From a candidate division WOR-3 bacterium (GTDB lineage: Bacteria > SDB-A): 58,839 nt of DNA. Both the position numbers and the translations under genes were made by a program. Within the stretch, counting starts at the first letter, position 1, and every line of letters starts with the position of its first letter. The notes beneath the pieces were generated by a model. It worked only from the letters and a program-made list of their open reading frames with translations. It searched no databases and was not told where the DNA came from. Shown in pieces: positions 25,433 to 34,698 of this stretch. The stretch covers positions 1 through 58,839 of the forward strand of contig JAFGSQ010000015.1 in the NCBI GenBank assembly GCA_016934535.1, given 5' to 3'.

Positions 25433-27091
25433 TCACAGGTTTATTTTTTTCAGCGATCTCAACGCCGAGAGAGGAAAAACAGAAGCGAAGATGACAGTCA
25501 ACAAAGCAACTATGGACTGGCAAATTATCAAGAGTCTGATATTGATTGTTCCGCCGAATAAGTAAGTGGTCCTGAAATAATTGTATGCCCACTGGTTCAT
25601 TACAAGTAGTGAAAAAACAAGATAAAACAAACTGATTACGGCTGAAATTATCCCTCCGGCGCCGGCTGAAAGGCGAGAGGGATTTTTTTCCCTGAAGTTA
25701 GGGACCAGTCCGCCGATACCGATATTGATGCCCGTTATACCCCACGCGAACAGAAACACGTTCAAAATACCAATGATTGTAATGAGAGGACCGGTTTTCA
25801 GAAAATAATTGCCAACGGACACGAGCACAAGGCCGATGATCAGAACAGGGACAAGGTTTATGAAATATTTCGTCGTCAAAAAAGTTTTGAGATCTGTGTA
25901 TGTCCGCATTAACCAGAATGAATTGCCTTCAAGGCTTATGGAGGGATACGTAAATCTGACCGATATGGTTACCATGAGATAAGAAACAAAGGCGATGTTT
26001 GCGAAAGCGATGAAGGTCATGAAGACCGGATGACTGACGTTGAAGGATGAGTTTATTATTCCCAGCAGATAAATCACAAGCAGAAGCAGAAGAATCAGAC
26101 TTTGCCCCCACTGTGTTGGTTCCCTGAAAAAAAACAGAAGGTCTTTGTATGCAAGAATTCTTGCTGATCTCAGCATTTTCCCCTTGACAGTCGGAAATCC
26201 CTTGGTCTTCTTTGCGGAGCTGTTCGAAACCGCCGGAATGCTCAAAAAAAGCTTGTTATATCTCAAAGAAGACAATCCGAGCAGGAAAAAACTTCCGGCA
26301 CAATATGCCATCATGGCGCTGAAAGGCTTTACCCATGAGAATCCCGGCATCGCCGATGTTTTCATTGTTTCTGTAAAAAACTCGGATGGAAGCAGCCTGA
26401 AAGCTGGCAGCTCAACGGATTTGATATAATTAAGCACACCCTGCATCGTCGTTATGTCCGGAACTCTGAACAGAACGTTGAATTTGAGAGAAAGATACAG
26501 GATTATCAGAAACGAAAAAGCGGCAAACGCCGAAAAAGTTATTTTCAATCTTGAAAAACTGAGAAAAGCAGGAAAAAGCATGAATATGATGAATATCCCC
26601 AGCGAAGCCGTGATAAGAAGAAAAATGAAAAGGGAGGCTGTCGAAACGGCGTAGTATTTGAAAGATCCGTGATACACCGCTCCATAAGCCGTTATGACGG
26701 GAATATCGACTATGACACTCGCCCATGAAGCGTAAATGATATTCTCGATGAGGCGGGAGAAAAATATCTTTTTCGAATCAAGCGGGAGAGTGAAAAGATA
26801 CTCAACCTCCGGATTCCTGAAGAACGTGGGAATAGATGTAATAATATTGCTTATGATGAGAAAGAAAAAAAAGGACGAGAAAGTCATCGCTATCAGGCGC
26901 GTGATTATGACAGGGCCTATATATTCTTCTACGTAGAGAAATCCGAAAATTCTAGTGAGTAAAACGTAAATCCCGGTATAAAAAACAGTTATGACGATGA
27001 GGAAAGAAACAATTTTCACTATGTTTTGAATCGAGAATCCGAAGACGTCTCTTTTTAACGTTCTCATTTTCAGAAGCAAAAGAGATCTCAT
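25433..27091 (-). CDS. ABC exporter permease (ABC-2-like)
   Basis: A 552-aa membrane protein with about twelve hydrophobic segments in two blocks, separated by a loop near residues 290-320. It overlaps the ATP-binding gene by 4 nt and so forms one transporter with it. The N-terminus MRSLLLLKMRTLKRDVFG is a cytoplasmic amphipathic helix as in ABC-2 type exporters. No substrate clue in the neighbourhood. Confidence 0.85.
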   Translation of the reverse strand: MRSLLLLKMRTLKRDVFGFSIQNIVKIVSFLIVITVFYTGIYVLLTRIFGFLYVEEYIGPVIITRLIAMTFSSFFFFLIISNIITSIPTFFRNPEVEYLFTLPLDSKKIFFSRLIENIIYASWASVIVDIPVITAYGAVYHGSFKYYAVSTASLFIFLLITASLGIFIIFMLFPAFLSFSRLKITFSAFAAFSFLIILYLSLKFNVLFRVPDITTMQGVLNYIKSVELPAFRLLPSEFFTETMKTSAMPGFSWVKPFSAMMAYCAGSFFLLGLSSLRYNKLFLSIPAVSNSSAKKTKGFPTVKGKMLRSARILAYKDLLFFFREPTQWGQSLILLLLLVIYLLGIINSSFNVSHPVFMTFIAFANIAFVSYLMVTISVRFTYPSISLEGNSFWLMRTYTDLKTFLTTKYFINLVPVLIIGLVLVSVGNYFLKTGPLITIIGILNVFLFAWGITGINIGIGGLVPNFREKNPSRLSAGAGGIISAVISLFYLVFSLLVMNQWAYNYFRTTYLFGGTINIRLLIICQSIVALLTVIFASVFPLSALRSLKKINL

Positions 27092-27807
27092 GTCTGTTCG
27101 GCAATCATTTTGAGGAATATTTCCTCGAGGTTGGATTCTTTCTTTGAAGTAAGTTCTTTGGGAGGTCCCTGATATATGAGTTTCCCTTTGTTTATAACGC
27201 CGACCAGATCTGCAATGTCTTCAGCGAGCGGAAGAGTGTGTGTGGAAAGAAACACAATTTTTCCCCTGGAAGCGAAATCCCTGAACAGATCCTTGACCCT
27301 TTTCGCCGAAAGCGGATCAAGTCCGACCATCGGCTCGTCTATTAGAAGAAGATAGGGGTCGTGTATCAAAGAAGAGGCTATGGCAACTCTTTGCTTCATG
27401 CCGTGCGAATAACTTTCGACAAGATTGTCTATCCAATCCCCGAATGCCAAATATTCATCGAGTTCCGCGAATCTTCTGTTGAATTCTTTTCTTTCTATTG
27501 AAAACAGTTCCGAGACGAATTGGAGGAATTCCCTTCCGGTAAGTTTGTCATACAGAAACGGAGTGTCAGGTATGTAACCTATTATTTTCTTTATGCTCAT
27601 GGGTTCTTTCAACAAGTCTGTACCGTTGACTGATATTTCGCCTTCCGTCGGCAGAAGGAGCGTCGCGAGGATTTTTATCGTGGTGGTTTTCCCGGCACCG
27701 TTTGGGCCTATAAAGGCGAAAATCCGTCCTTCGGGGATCACGATGTTCACGCCGTCGACTGCGAGTGTTTTATCGTAGTATTTTTTCAGATTTTTAATTG
27801 CCAGCAT
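27088..27807 (-). CDS. ABC transporter ATP-binding protein
   Basis: A 239-aa ATPase of the CcmA/ABC-2 exporter class. Walker A GPNGAGKTT near residue 33, Q-loop region GYIPDTPFLYDKLTGREFL, a slightly changed signature YSHGMKQR, Walker B LLLIDEPMVGLD and H-loop STHTLPLAEDIAD. It is the first gene of the operon and starts directly at the predicted transcription start. Confidence 0.95.
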   Translation of the reverse strand: MLAIKNLKKYYDKTLAVDGVNIVIPEGRIFAFIGPNGAGKTTTIKILATLLLPTEGEISVNGTDLLKEPMSIKKIIGYIPDTPFLYDKLTGREFLQFVSELFSIERKEFNRRFAELDEYLAFGDWIDNLVESYSHGMKQRVAIASSLIHDPYLLLIDEPMVGLDPLSAKRVKDLFRDFASRGKIVFLSTHTLPLAEDIADLVGVINKGKLIYQGPPKELTSKKESNLEEIFLKMIAEQT

Positions 27808-27813
27808 TAAAAA

Positions 27814-27841
27814 ATGATATCATAATGGATTAAATTTTCAA
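27814..27841 (-). promoter_or_regulatory. Sigma-70-type promoter, leaderless
   Basis: Minus strand: TTGAAA (27841-27836), 16-nt spacer, TATCAT (27819-27814), then exactly 6 nt to the ATG at 27807. The -10 box thus spans -12 to -7 relative to the start codon. There is no ribosome-binding site. Confidence 0.65.
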
Positions 27842-27878
27842 TCAGGGTTTTCAAAATCAGTTTTTTGCAAGGATAAAC

Positions 27879-28784
27879 ATGGAAGACGTTCTTTTTAAGA
27901 ATCCATTGTCTGATCTCCCATACGATCTTTTGAAATCGACTTCTCTCAGCATCATTGCAAAGATGGTAGTCGAAGGGCTGTTCAGTGGCCTGCACAGAAG
28001 CTGTTACAAAGGATTTTCGGTCGAGTTTTCCCAGCACAGAAAATACTATCCGGGTGACGAGACCAAGAGGATTGACTGGAGGGCTACCTGCCGAAGAGAT
28101 AAAACTGTGGTCAAGGAGTTTGAAGACAGGACTAATCTCCAGGCTTACGTAATTTTGGACGCGTCGGCATCCATGGAATACGGAAGCGGCCAAGTGAAAA
28201 AGTCGACTTACGCGAAAATACTGTGCGCTTCTCTGGTCTATCTTCTGACAAAGCAGAGGGACATGGTCGGTTTTGCTTCATTTTCCGAGAAAATTGACTG
28301 GATAGTCGCTCCGGGAGGCACTTCACATCACGTGAGAAGAGTTTTCGGAATGATAGAACGGACAAAGTTCGAAGGAAAAACCGACGTCGAAAAAATCCTG
28401 TACGAATTGGGCGAGAGGATAAAAAAAAGGAGTCTGATAATAATAATATCGGATCTTCTCGGAGAGAATCCTGATTTCATAAAGCCCTTGAAGGGTTTGA
28501 GGTATAAGAAAAACGAAATCGTACTCTTTTGGGTAAGAGATCCGAAGGAAGTGAGATACGGTTTCAAAAACGATTTCACTCTTTACGATCCTGAACTGGA
28601 CAGGAGAATTTTCGCCGAATACTCGCATACAAAAAAGAAATTTGACGAGAAGATGTCTTCTCTTGAAAAAACGATCTACGAAGAAACGAGCTCGAGCAGT
28701 ATATATTTCATGGACGCAAGAACCGACAGGGACATAAGAAACCTTCTTTTGGAATTCGTTTCCGACAGAAAAAAAATTGTTTGA
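27879..28784 (+). CDS. DUF58 family protein
   Basis: A 301-aa cytoplasmic protein of the DUF58 family (von Willebrand A-like). The family hallmark GLHRSCYKGFSVEFSQHRKYYPGDETKRIDWRAT is at residues ~43-76, followed by VKEFEDRTN and a MIDAS-like DASASM. DUF58 proteins usually pair with a MoxR AAA+ ATPase; none is in the window. ATG 27879 has an AAGGA site. It is divergent from the ABC genes. The function is unknown in detail. Confidence 0.9.
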   Translation: MEDVLFKNPLSDLPYDLLKSTSLSIIAKMVVEGLFSGLHRSCYKGFSVEFSQHRKYYPGDETKRIDWRATCRRDKTVVKEFEDRTNLQAYVILDASASMEYGSGQVKKSTYAKILCASLVYLLTKQRDMVGFASFSEKIDWIVAPGGTSHHVRRVFGMIERTKFEGKTDVEKILYELGERIKKRSLIIIISDLLGENPDFIKPLKGLRYKKNEIVLFWVRDPKEVRYGFKNDFTLYDPELDRRIFAEYSHTKKKFDEKMSSLEKTIYEETSSSSIYFMDARTDRDIRNLLLEFVSDRKKIV

Positions 28785-28845
28785 GCTGAACCTTTGACGC
28801 AGCCGGCTCACGGCATAAAACGGGATCGGCCGACAACAAACTAAA

Positions 28846-28874
28846 TTGATTATTTTGTGTTTATATGTTAGATA
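28846..28874 (+). promoter_or_regulatory. Sigma-70-type promoter, leaderless
   Basis: TTGATT (28846-28851), 17-nt spacer, TAGATA (28869-28874), then 6 nt to ATG 28881. An ATG at 28875 overlaps the edge of the promoter, so 28881 is preferred as the start. No ribosome-binding site. Confidence 0.6.
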
Positions 28875-28880
28875 ATGATT

Positions 28881-30218
28881 ATGGACGGCAAGATAAGGAT
28901 AATGCTTGCCGAAGACGATCCTCATATGATGAAAGTAATGGGGGACGCTTTCGACGGCAGGAAATATGATGTTGTCAGGGAAGAAAACGGTTCGGAAGCT
29001 TTGAACAGACTTCTCGAAGAGGACTTCCATGTCGCTGTTCTCGACGATCAAATGCCCGGAACGGGCGGCATCAATATATGCAAAAGACTCAGAGAAGAAA
29101 ACAGAAAAAAAAGCCTTCCGATCATACTTCTGACCGCGACAACAGATCCCGCCGAAAGAATCGACGGATACCGTTCAGGCGCGGATGCCTGCCTTTCCAA
29201 ACCTGTTAATAACCAGGAAATGGTTGGGATAATCGAAAATCTTTGCCGTCAGAGATATGACAGCGAATTTATTCTCAGCAACATGAAAGGGTTTGGCGGG
29301 ACAGTCAGCAGTTTTCCGGTTGTTGACCTCCTTCAATTCATGGAGATGGGCGCTAAAACAGGTTCTCTCGAGATAAAAAGTTTTGAAAAAAGCGCCGTTG
29401 TTTATTTTGACAAAGGCGTAATTGTGCATTCCGAATCAGGAAGACTCAGGGGCAGCAACGCAATATATCACATAATAAGCTGGCAGGACGGAACTTTCGT
29501 CTATTCTCCCGACAAAATGCCGGCGGAGGTGACTGTCAGGGAAAACCTGTCACACTTGCTTCTGGAAGGCATCAGGCTTATGGACGAAGAGGCGAGGGAT
29601 AACACGGCCGTAAAAGAACTGACACAGGCTCTTTTACAAGTGGAAACTTCTACCGAATCAAAAGTATTGAAGAAAATGGAAGATCTCTCGAAGAAAATCG
29701 CTCTTGGCGAAAAAAGGATTTTCGAGATACTCGTAATTGACATCTGGAAAGACAGCCGAAAGGAAATGCTCGATTTTTTCATAAGCAGTATTTTGAAATA
29801 TATTGGCAGAGACGTTCAGGTCTCGAAAAAAGACAGCGCCATATCGAGCTTCGCGAAACTCGACGTGATGAAAGATTTTTCAATAGACATCGTAGTAAGC
29901 AGCGGGAAAAGAAAATTCAATCTTCTCTGGCAGGTTTTCCTGGAACAGGCAAACGCTCTCGTTGTTTTTGTCGATCCGACTAATGAAGAAGCAAGAAATG
30001 ACGGAATAGAAATAGCGAGGAGATTCAACAGCTACCGCTCTCAGATACCTTGCGTGATAATTTCTCCGGTCGGGCAAAAAGCGGCAGGTCTTCCTTTTGA
30101 AAATCCAAAATGGTTTGCGGTCCCGGAATACAATCTCATAAACCTCGAAGAGATTTTCCAGTTTATGTTCGATTTCACACAGGAACATTTTCTTGACGAA
30201 ATCGAAATGAGAAGATGA
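28881..30218 (+). CDS. Response regulator with DUF4388 (PATAN) domain and GTPase-like C-terminal region
   Basis: A 445-aa protein. Residues 1-120 are a receiver domain with acidic pair ED11-12, phospho-acceptor D55 (VLDDQMPG) and the KP motif near 107. Residues ~130-240 fit DUF4388/PATAN (GTVSSFPVVDLLQFMEMGAKTGSLEI, FDKGVIVHSESG). The last ~180 residues have the strand order of small Ras-like GTPases (LLWQVFLEQANALVVFVDPTNEEARNDG, CVIISPVGQK) but no P-loop. Its ATG is placed at the predicted transcription start, and the stop overlaps the asparaginase start by 4 nt. Confidence 0.85.
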   Translation: MDGKIRIMLAEDDPHMMKVMGDAFDGRKYDVVREENGSEALNRLLEEDFHVAVLDDQMPGTGGINICKRLREENRKKSLPIILLTATTDPAERIDGYRSGADACLSKPVNNQEMVGIIENLCRQRYDSEFILSNMKGFGGTVSSFPVVDLLQFMEMGAKTGSLEIKSFEKSAVVYFDKGVIVHSESGRLRGSNAIYHIISWQDGTFVYSPDKMPAEVTVRENLSHLLLEGIRLMDEEARDNTAVKELTQALLQVETSTESKVLKKMEDLSKKIALGEKRIFEILVIDIWKDSRKEMLDFFISSILKYIGRDVQVSKKDSAISSFAKLDVMKDFSIDIVVSSGKRKFNLLWQVFLEQANALVVFVDPTNEEARNDGIEIARRFNSYRSQIPCVIISPVGQKAAGLPFENPKWFAVPEYNLINLEEIFQFMFDFTQEHFLDEIEMRR

Positions 30219-31177
30219 AAAAGATCTATATAATTGCCACCGGCGGTACAATACAGATGAGAAAAGAAACCGGAAAAGGCGTTATACCGGCTTATATAGG
30301 GGAGGACATTCTGAAAAATCTGATTCTGCCGGATGAGAATTTCAAATTGGAATTCGACGAATTTTCAAATGTTCCCAGCCCATGGATAAAACCCGAAGAC
30401 ATGATGAGAATATCGGAAAAAATCAATTCTCTAGCCCTTGAGTGCGACGGTATAGTGATAACGCATGGCACCGACACACTGGAAGAGACGGCTTATTTTT
30501 TATCTTTGACATACGACAAAGATACTCCGGTCGTAATGACTGCGGCTATGCGTGCCCCGCCTGATCTCGGGATTGACGGACCGAGAAATATTCACGATTC
30601 TGTCATGGTCGCACTGGAGAGTTCATCCATCGGCAGGGGGGTCATGGTGGTAATCAACAACAGTGTGTTTTCCCCGAGAGACGTGACAAAAGTCTCCACA
30701 TCAAATCTCGCCGCTTTTACATCGCCTGAATACGGTCTTCTCGGAACCATAGACGAAAAAGTCATATTCTTTTCGAAGAATGTACAAAGAGAAAACATAC
30801 ATGCAAACCGCCCGGTCGGTCCTGTTGATATCATTCCGGCTTATTCAGGAGCGGACACGAGGCTTATCTCGGCATCTGTTGACTCGGGTGCCAAAGGATT
30901 GGTCCTGGAAGCTCTCGGAAGAGGAAACGTGCCTCCAGGCATGCTCGAAGGTATTTTTTACTCCATAAACAAAGGTCTGCCAGTAATTGTCTCCACGAAA
31001 GTTCAAAACGGAAGAGTGGCGGCAACATACGGATATGAAGGCGGCGGCAAACACCTCGCCGGAATGGGGTGTTATTTCGCTGGAAATCTCCGGGCGAACA
31101 AAACGAGGATAAGGCTCATGCTCGCTCTCGGAACTGAGGATAAAGAAATGGGGAGGTATTTTGAAAAATTTGCTTAA
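30215..31177 (+). CDS. L-asparaginase, type I-like
   Basis: A 320-aa asparaginase/glutaminase family protein. Both catalytic Thr motifs are present: IIATGGTI at residues 5-12 and THGTDTLEETAY near 88. There is no signal peptide, which suggests the cytoplasmic type. It is translationally coupled to the regulator upstream and overlaps the NlpC gene downstream by 17 nt. Some members instead act in Glu-tRNA(Gln) amidation (GatD); no gatE is seen. Confidence 0.92.
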   Translation: MKKIYIIATGGTIQMRKETGKGVIPAYIGEDILKNLILPDENFKLEFDEFSNVPSPWIKPEDMMRISEKINSLALECDGIVITHGTDTLEETAYFLSLTYDKDTPVVMTAAMRAPPDLGIDGPRNIHDSVMVALESSSIGRGVMVVINNSVFSPRDVTKVSTSNLAAFTSPEYGLLGTIDEKVIFFSKNVQRENIHANRPVGPVDIIPAYSGADTRLISASVDSGAKGLVLEALGRGNVPPGMLEGIFYSINKGLPVIVSTKVQNGRVAATYGYEGGGKHLAGMGCYFAGNLRANKTRIRLMLALGTEDKEMGRYFEKFA

Positions 31178-32093
31178 AACACTGATTTTATTTTCAGCGC
31201 TGACTGTGGTTTTGTCCGGTCATCTCGCGGCTCTGACTCACACTGTCAAACTTGGTGAAACGCTGACATCTATATCGAGGATGTACGGGATTCCTGTTTC
31301 CCAGATCAAATCAGCCAACAATCTCGCTTCGGACATGATAGTTGAAGGCCAGAGGCTGACTATACCATCCGGTTCTTCGGGAAGCGGAGACCTGTATGTC
31401 GTTAAAAGCGGAGAAACGCTTTCCGGACTCGCTTCGAGATTTCAGACCACAGTTCAGGCGATAAAAAACGCCAACAATCTTTCTTCGGATTTCATAAGAG
31501 AAGGCCAGCGGCTCGTCATCCCGGGAAGATTTCCGCCTCCCAGGCAGGATACTGAACAGCAAAGACCTCCGGTAAACACTAACATAGTCATACCGAACGA
31601 AGAAAAGACCGCCCGTCCGGCCGTGATTGAATTTTCGGCGGTTTCGCCGGAACCTTTGGCACGCATTGCCCAAGAAACCGAAACCGCTGATGTTTACGAG
31701 GAAATTCCGCTATTGTCTGCCGAAAAAACCGAACTCGTTAAATCAATTTTAAACAGTGCGATTTCATATTTGGGCTCACCTTACGTTTACGGAGCCACAG
31801 GAAACGGAGGTTTCGATTGCAGCGGACTCGTTTTCAGGGTTTTTGCCGACAACGGCATCGATTTGCCGAGGACGGTTACTGATATGGAAAGCTCCGGAAT
31901 TGAAGCTCCGAAAGAGGCTCTGATGCCGGGCGATCTTCTTATATTCGACGACCCGAAACATGTGGGTATTTATCTCGGTTCTGGAAGGTTTATTCACTCG
32001 TCATCTTACAGGAACAGGGGAGTTATTATAAGCTCTCTCGAAAGAGAGAGCTATTCTTCCCGCTTTATAAAAGCGCGAAGGGTTGTTTACTGA
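31161..32093 (+). CDS. Peptidoglycan hydrolase with two LysM domains and NlpC/P60 domain
   Basis: A 310-aa exported cell-wall hydrolase. A signal peptide (MKNLLKTLILFSALTVVLS) is followed by LysM repeats at ~27-70 and ~77-122, a Pro-rich linker, and an NlpC/P60 domain from ~200. The catalytic Cys is in FDCSGL, the His in HVGIYLG and a further His in FIHSS. The start is TTG 31161 with a GGGAGG site 4 nt before it. Likely substrate: peptide stems of peptidoglycan. Confidence 0.95.
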   Translation: MKNLLKTLILFSALTVVLSGHLAALTHTVKLGETLTSISRMYGIPVSQIKSANNLASDMIVEGQRLTIPSGSSGSGDLYVVKSGETLSGLASRFQTTVQAIKNANNLSSDFIREGQRLVIPGRFPPPRQDTEQQRPPVNTNIVIPNEEKTARPAVIEFSAVSPEPLARIAQETETADVYEEIPLLSAEKTELVKSILNSAISYLGSPYVYGATGNGGFDCSGLVFRVFADNGIDLPRTVTDMESSGIEAPKEALMPGDLLIFDDPKHVGIYLGSGRFIHSSSYRNRGVIISSLERESYSSRFIKARRVVY

Positions 32094-32130
32094 TAAGCAC
32101 TTCGTATGAAATTCTGCTGAAATCAATGAG

Positions 32131-32159
32131 TTGATTTTTGGCAGCAGTAATAATATCAT
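32131..32159 (+). promoter_or_regulatory. Sigma-70-type promoter for the trans-envelope motor operon
   Basis: TTGATT (32131-32136), 17-nt spacer, TATCAT (32154-32159), predicted start near 32166 and a ~48-nt leader with a CGGAGG site before ATG 32214. Unlike other promoters here it leaves a real leader. Confidence 0.55.
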
Positions 32160-32213
32160 TTGATGGGGGATAAACAACCGATATCTAATCGCATATAGGA
32201 TTCGGAGGACTCT

Positions 32214-33140
32214 ATGAAAAAAATACAGTATTTAATATTGTTTTTTATTGCGGGTACTGCGCTAAACGCGTCGCCTTTTCTTCAGGGCAACTACATCGAT
32301 GTACCGAACGCTTATATAATGCCTCATTCGAGCGTTCAGCTGACATCTATTTTCACAGTTTACGATCAGGATTTCACCACAGCAGGCGCAAATTACGAAA
32401 CTTTTTCGCAGTACATATTCGGGGCTAATCTTTCGGTCGGTTTGTACGACTGGTTTGAAGCGGGAGGAGGTTATCTCGGAACGGATGTTTGGTCGGGTTT
32501 TGTCAAGGCGAGAGTGTTAAGAGAAAGCGAAAAATATCCCGCTTTTGCTGTTGGAATCCAGAACATTTCGTCTCACAAAAAAATGTCCGAATTCGGCAGG
32601 CATTCTCTCGATTATTACGAATCAAGCCAGAATTTCTCGTTTTACGGAGTGGTGACCAAAGACATATCGTATTATTTCCCGAGGATTCCTGTAATTCTGT
32701 CTTTCGGCATCGGAAGCGGCAGATTTCAGGGGGAGAGACCCAGGTCAGAACCTTTGAAGGGCGTTTTCGCCGGCATTGAATTCAGACCGGTGAAAAACCT
32801 GAGATTCATAGGCGACATGGACGGAAAAGACTGGAACCTCGGAACTGTATTCAGGGCCAACGACAACATAGAGCTTCTCATGGCGTGGGTAGAGATCGAA
32901 CAGACATTCGGCGTCAAGTACAGCGTCAGACCTGTTCCCACCGAACAGCAGAAACTAATAATCGGCGTGCAATTCTCATTCGGGCCTTTCTTCGGCAGTA
33001 AAGCTCTTTCCGTCAGACGTCAGAGAGAACTCGAGATAATGAGCAATTACCAGAGAGAGCTCGAAGAGATAAGACGTAAAAGAGAAGAGGCTGAGAGAGA
33101 GCTCGAAAGACTTCGCAGAATCCTGGAAGAAAGCCAGTAA
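32214..33140 (+). CDS. Outer-membrane beta-barrel-like protein with C-terminal coiled coil
   Basis: A 308-aa protein with a signal peptide (to ~NAS, residue 20). The mature part starts FLQGNYIDVPNAYIMPHSSVQLT and has alternating beta strands, as in YjbH-like barrels. The last ~45 residues (from RRQRELEIMSNYQ) are a charged coiled coil with many Glu and Arg, which could reach into the periplasm. First gene of the operon with TPR proteins and the TolQ/ExbD motor. The outer-membrane location is inferred. Confidence 0.75.
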   Translation: MKKIQYLILFFIAGTALNASPFLQGNYIDVPNAYIMPHSSVQLTSIFTVYDQDFTTAGANYETFSQYIFGANLSVGLYDWFEAGGGYLGTDVWSGFVKARVLRESEKYPAFAVGIQNISSHKKMSEFGRHSLDYYESSQNFSFYGVVTKDISYYFPRIPVILSFGIGSGRFQGERPRSEPLKGVFAGIEFRPVKNLRFIGDMDGKDWNLGTVFRANDNIELLMAWVEIEQTFGVKYSVRPVPTEQQKLIIGVQFSFGPFFGSKALSVRRQRELEIMSNYQRELEEIRRKREEAERELERLRRILEESQ

Positions 33141-33152
33141 AGGAATTATAAT

Positions 33153-34697
33153 ATGCTTTTTTGTTTGTTCGCTTTCTTTTTTACGGCTCAGGAACAGACT
33201 GTTCCTCTTTCGACGGACGAGATATATGAGGTCACCGATTCTGTTAAGACAGAATTAACTTACGAAAGACAGATTCTCGAAGACCTTTACGCCGAAATCG
33301 AACAACTGAGGATGGCGGTCGAGATTCCGCCTCCAATCAGCTCAGCCGACTCTCTTTATCTTAGAGGAGCTCTCGGTTGGGCAAAAGTCACTTACCAGAA
33401 TATCTACAATCACTTCATGTCACCGGACAGCCTTAAACAAAGAGCCATGTACATGTACTGTGTTATTTCCTATCAGCAGTCGGACTACAAAGAAAGTACG
33501 GAAAAAGCCGAAGAGTTTCTCCAAACTTATCCGGGAAGCTTATTTTCAGACAACGTATATCTGATTTTGTCTCTGTGTCACTTCTCGGTAGCGGATTTCC
33601 AAAAAACGAGGGACTACTGTTCGAGGATTTCGTCTTCTTCTTCCCAGTTTCCTTTCGCCCTCTACATAACGGCGATATCCTATTTCCAGGAAAATAAAAA
33701 CTCCGAAGGCATAAGTATGGCGAAAGAAAAACTCAACGAAATGGCTTTCGGCATATACTCCGGATACATGTCGGACGAATGGAAATCAAGGGCTCTGATG
33801 AGCCTGGCTCAACTGCATTACGAGCTCGGCGAACTCCAGACCTCCTATGAATATTATGAGCTCGCCAAAGACAAAGGTGCGGATCCAAACGCGGCCGATT
33901 TCGGGATTGCATGGATTTACATCAAAGTGGGTCTTCTCGACGAAGCCCTCGAAATAATTGAGAACCTCGAAAGGCGCGAAGACATAGACAAAATGTACAC
34001 GGATGTACAGCTCGCCAAAGCTGCCATTTTAATCCAGCAGGAATCGTACGAAAAAACATTCGATATATATTCAGACATACTTAAAAAGTATTCGAGCAAT
34101 TACAGTTATGAAGACGTCATAAATGCGGCTTACGAAAACGCCTTGTCCTCGATTGTCATGGAAGATGTGGACGCTACAAGGAATCTTGAGACCAGCCTCG
34201 AAAATCTGATCGCCCTTTCGAGAGTTAGAGGCAGGCAAGATGTTGTTGACAGTCTCGAAAAGATAAAATCAAGCCTGAGATTTCAGCAGGAAGTTCTGCA
34301 CTCGATAGGTTTTCAGATAAATCCTGCCGACCAGGCAGACCTGGATGTCCTCAAGCACAACATCACTTTGATGATCCAGGAGGAGAGATCCAAAACCGAA
34401 CTGCTGTTGATGGACATAAATTATCTGGAAACAAAACTGCCGTCCCAGCATCTCGGCGCACTCGACAGTATCAAATACAAGCTGACCGGAATATCACTGA
34501 TGCTGGCCGATATTGAAAACCAAATCGGAGCCCGAGGAGTCACGGAGACTACAAACTGGCTCATTCAGGCGCAATACGGGGCGGGAGTCACTTTTTTCAT
34601 GATGTACAAGGACGTCGAATCGCAGATATCTGAGATCAAATCGAGAATGCAGACGATAAGATACGAAATCGAAGGATCTCAGGGGACGGACAGATAA
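33153..34697 (+). CDS. Exported TPR-repeat protein
   Basis: A 514-aa protein with a short N-terminal hydrophobic signal (LFCLFAFFFTAQ), then an N-terminal coiled region and TPR-like helical repeats (ALGWAKVTYQNIYNHF, SDNVYLILSLCHFSVADF, LAQLHYELGELQTSYEYYELA). The last ~150 residues form long helices without TPR pattern. It starts 12 nt after the barrel gene and ends 1 nt before the next start. Probably a periplasmic scaffold of the motor complex. Confidence 0.8.
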   Translation: MLFCLFAFFFTAQEQTVPLSTDEIYEVTDSVKTELTYERQILEDLYAEIEQLRMAVEIPPPISSADSLYLRGALGWAKVTYQNIYNHFMSPDSLKQRAMYMYCVISYQQSDYKESTEKAEEFLQTYPGSLFSDNVYLILSLCHFSVADFQKTRDYCSRISSSSSQFPFALYITAISYFQENKNSEGISMAKEKLNEMAFGIYSGYMSDEWKSRALMSLAQLHYELGELQTSYEYYELAKDKGADPNAADFGIAWIYIKVGLLDEALEIIENLERREDIDKMYTDVQLAKAAILIQQESYEKTFDIYSDILKKYSSNYSYEDVINAAYENALSSIVMEDVDATRNLETSLENLIALSRVRGRQDVVDSLEKIKSSLRFQQEVLHSIGFQINPADQADLDVLKHNITLMIQEERSKTELLLMDINYLETKLPSQHLGALDSIKYKLTGISLMLADIENQIGARGVTETTNWLIQAQYGAGVTFFMMYKDVESQISEIKSRMQTIRYEIEGSQGTDR

Positions 34698-34698
34698 A

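Noticed and set aside
28785-28845. Inverted GC-rich sequence after DUF58
   Set aside because: The repeats around CCGGC and CGGCCG are imperfect and lack a T run; no terminator call.
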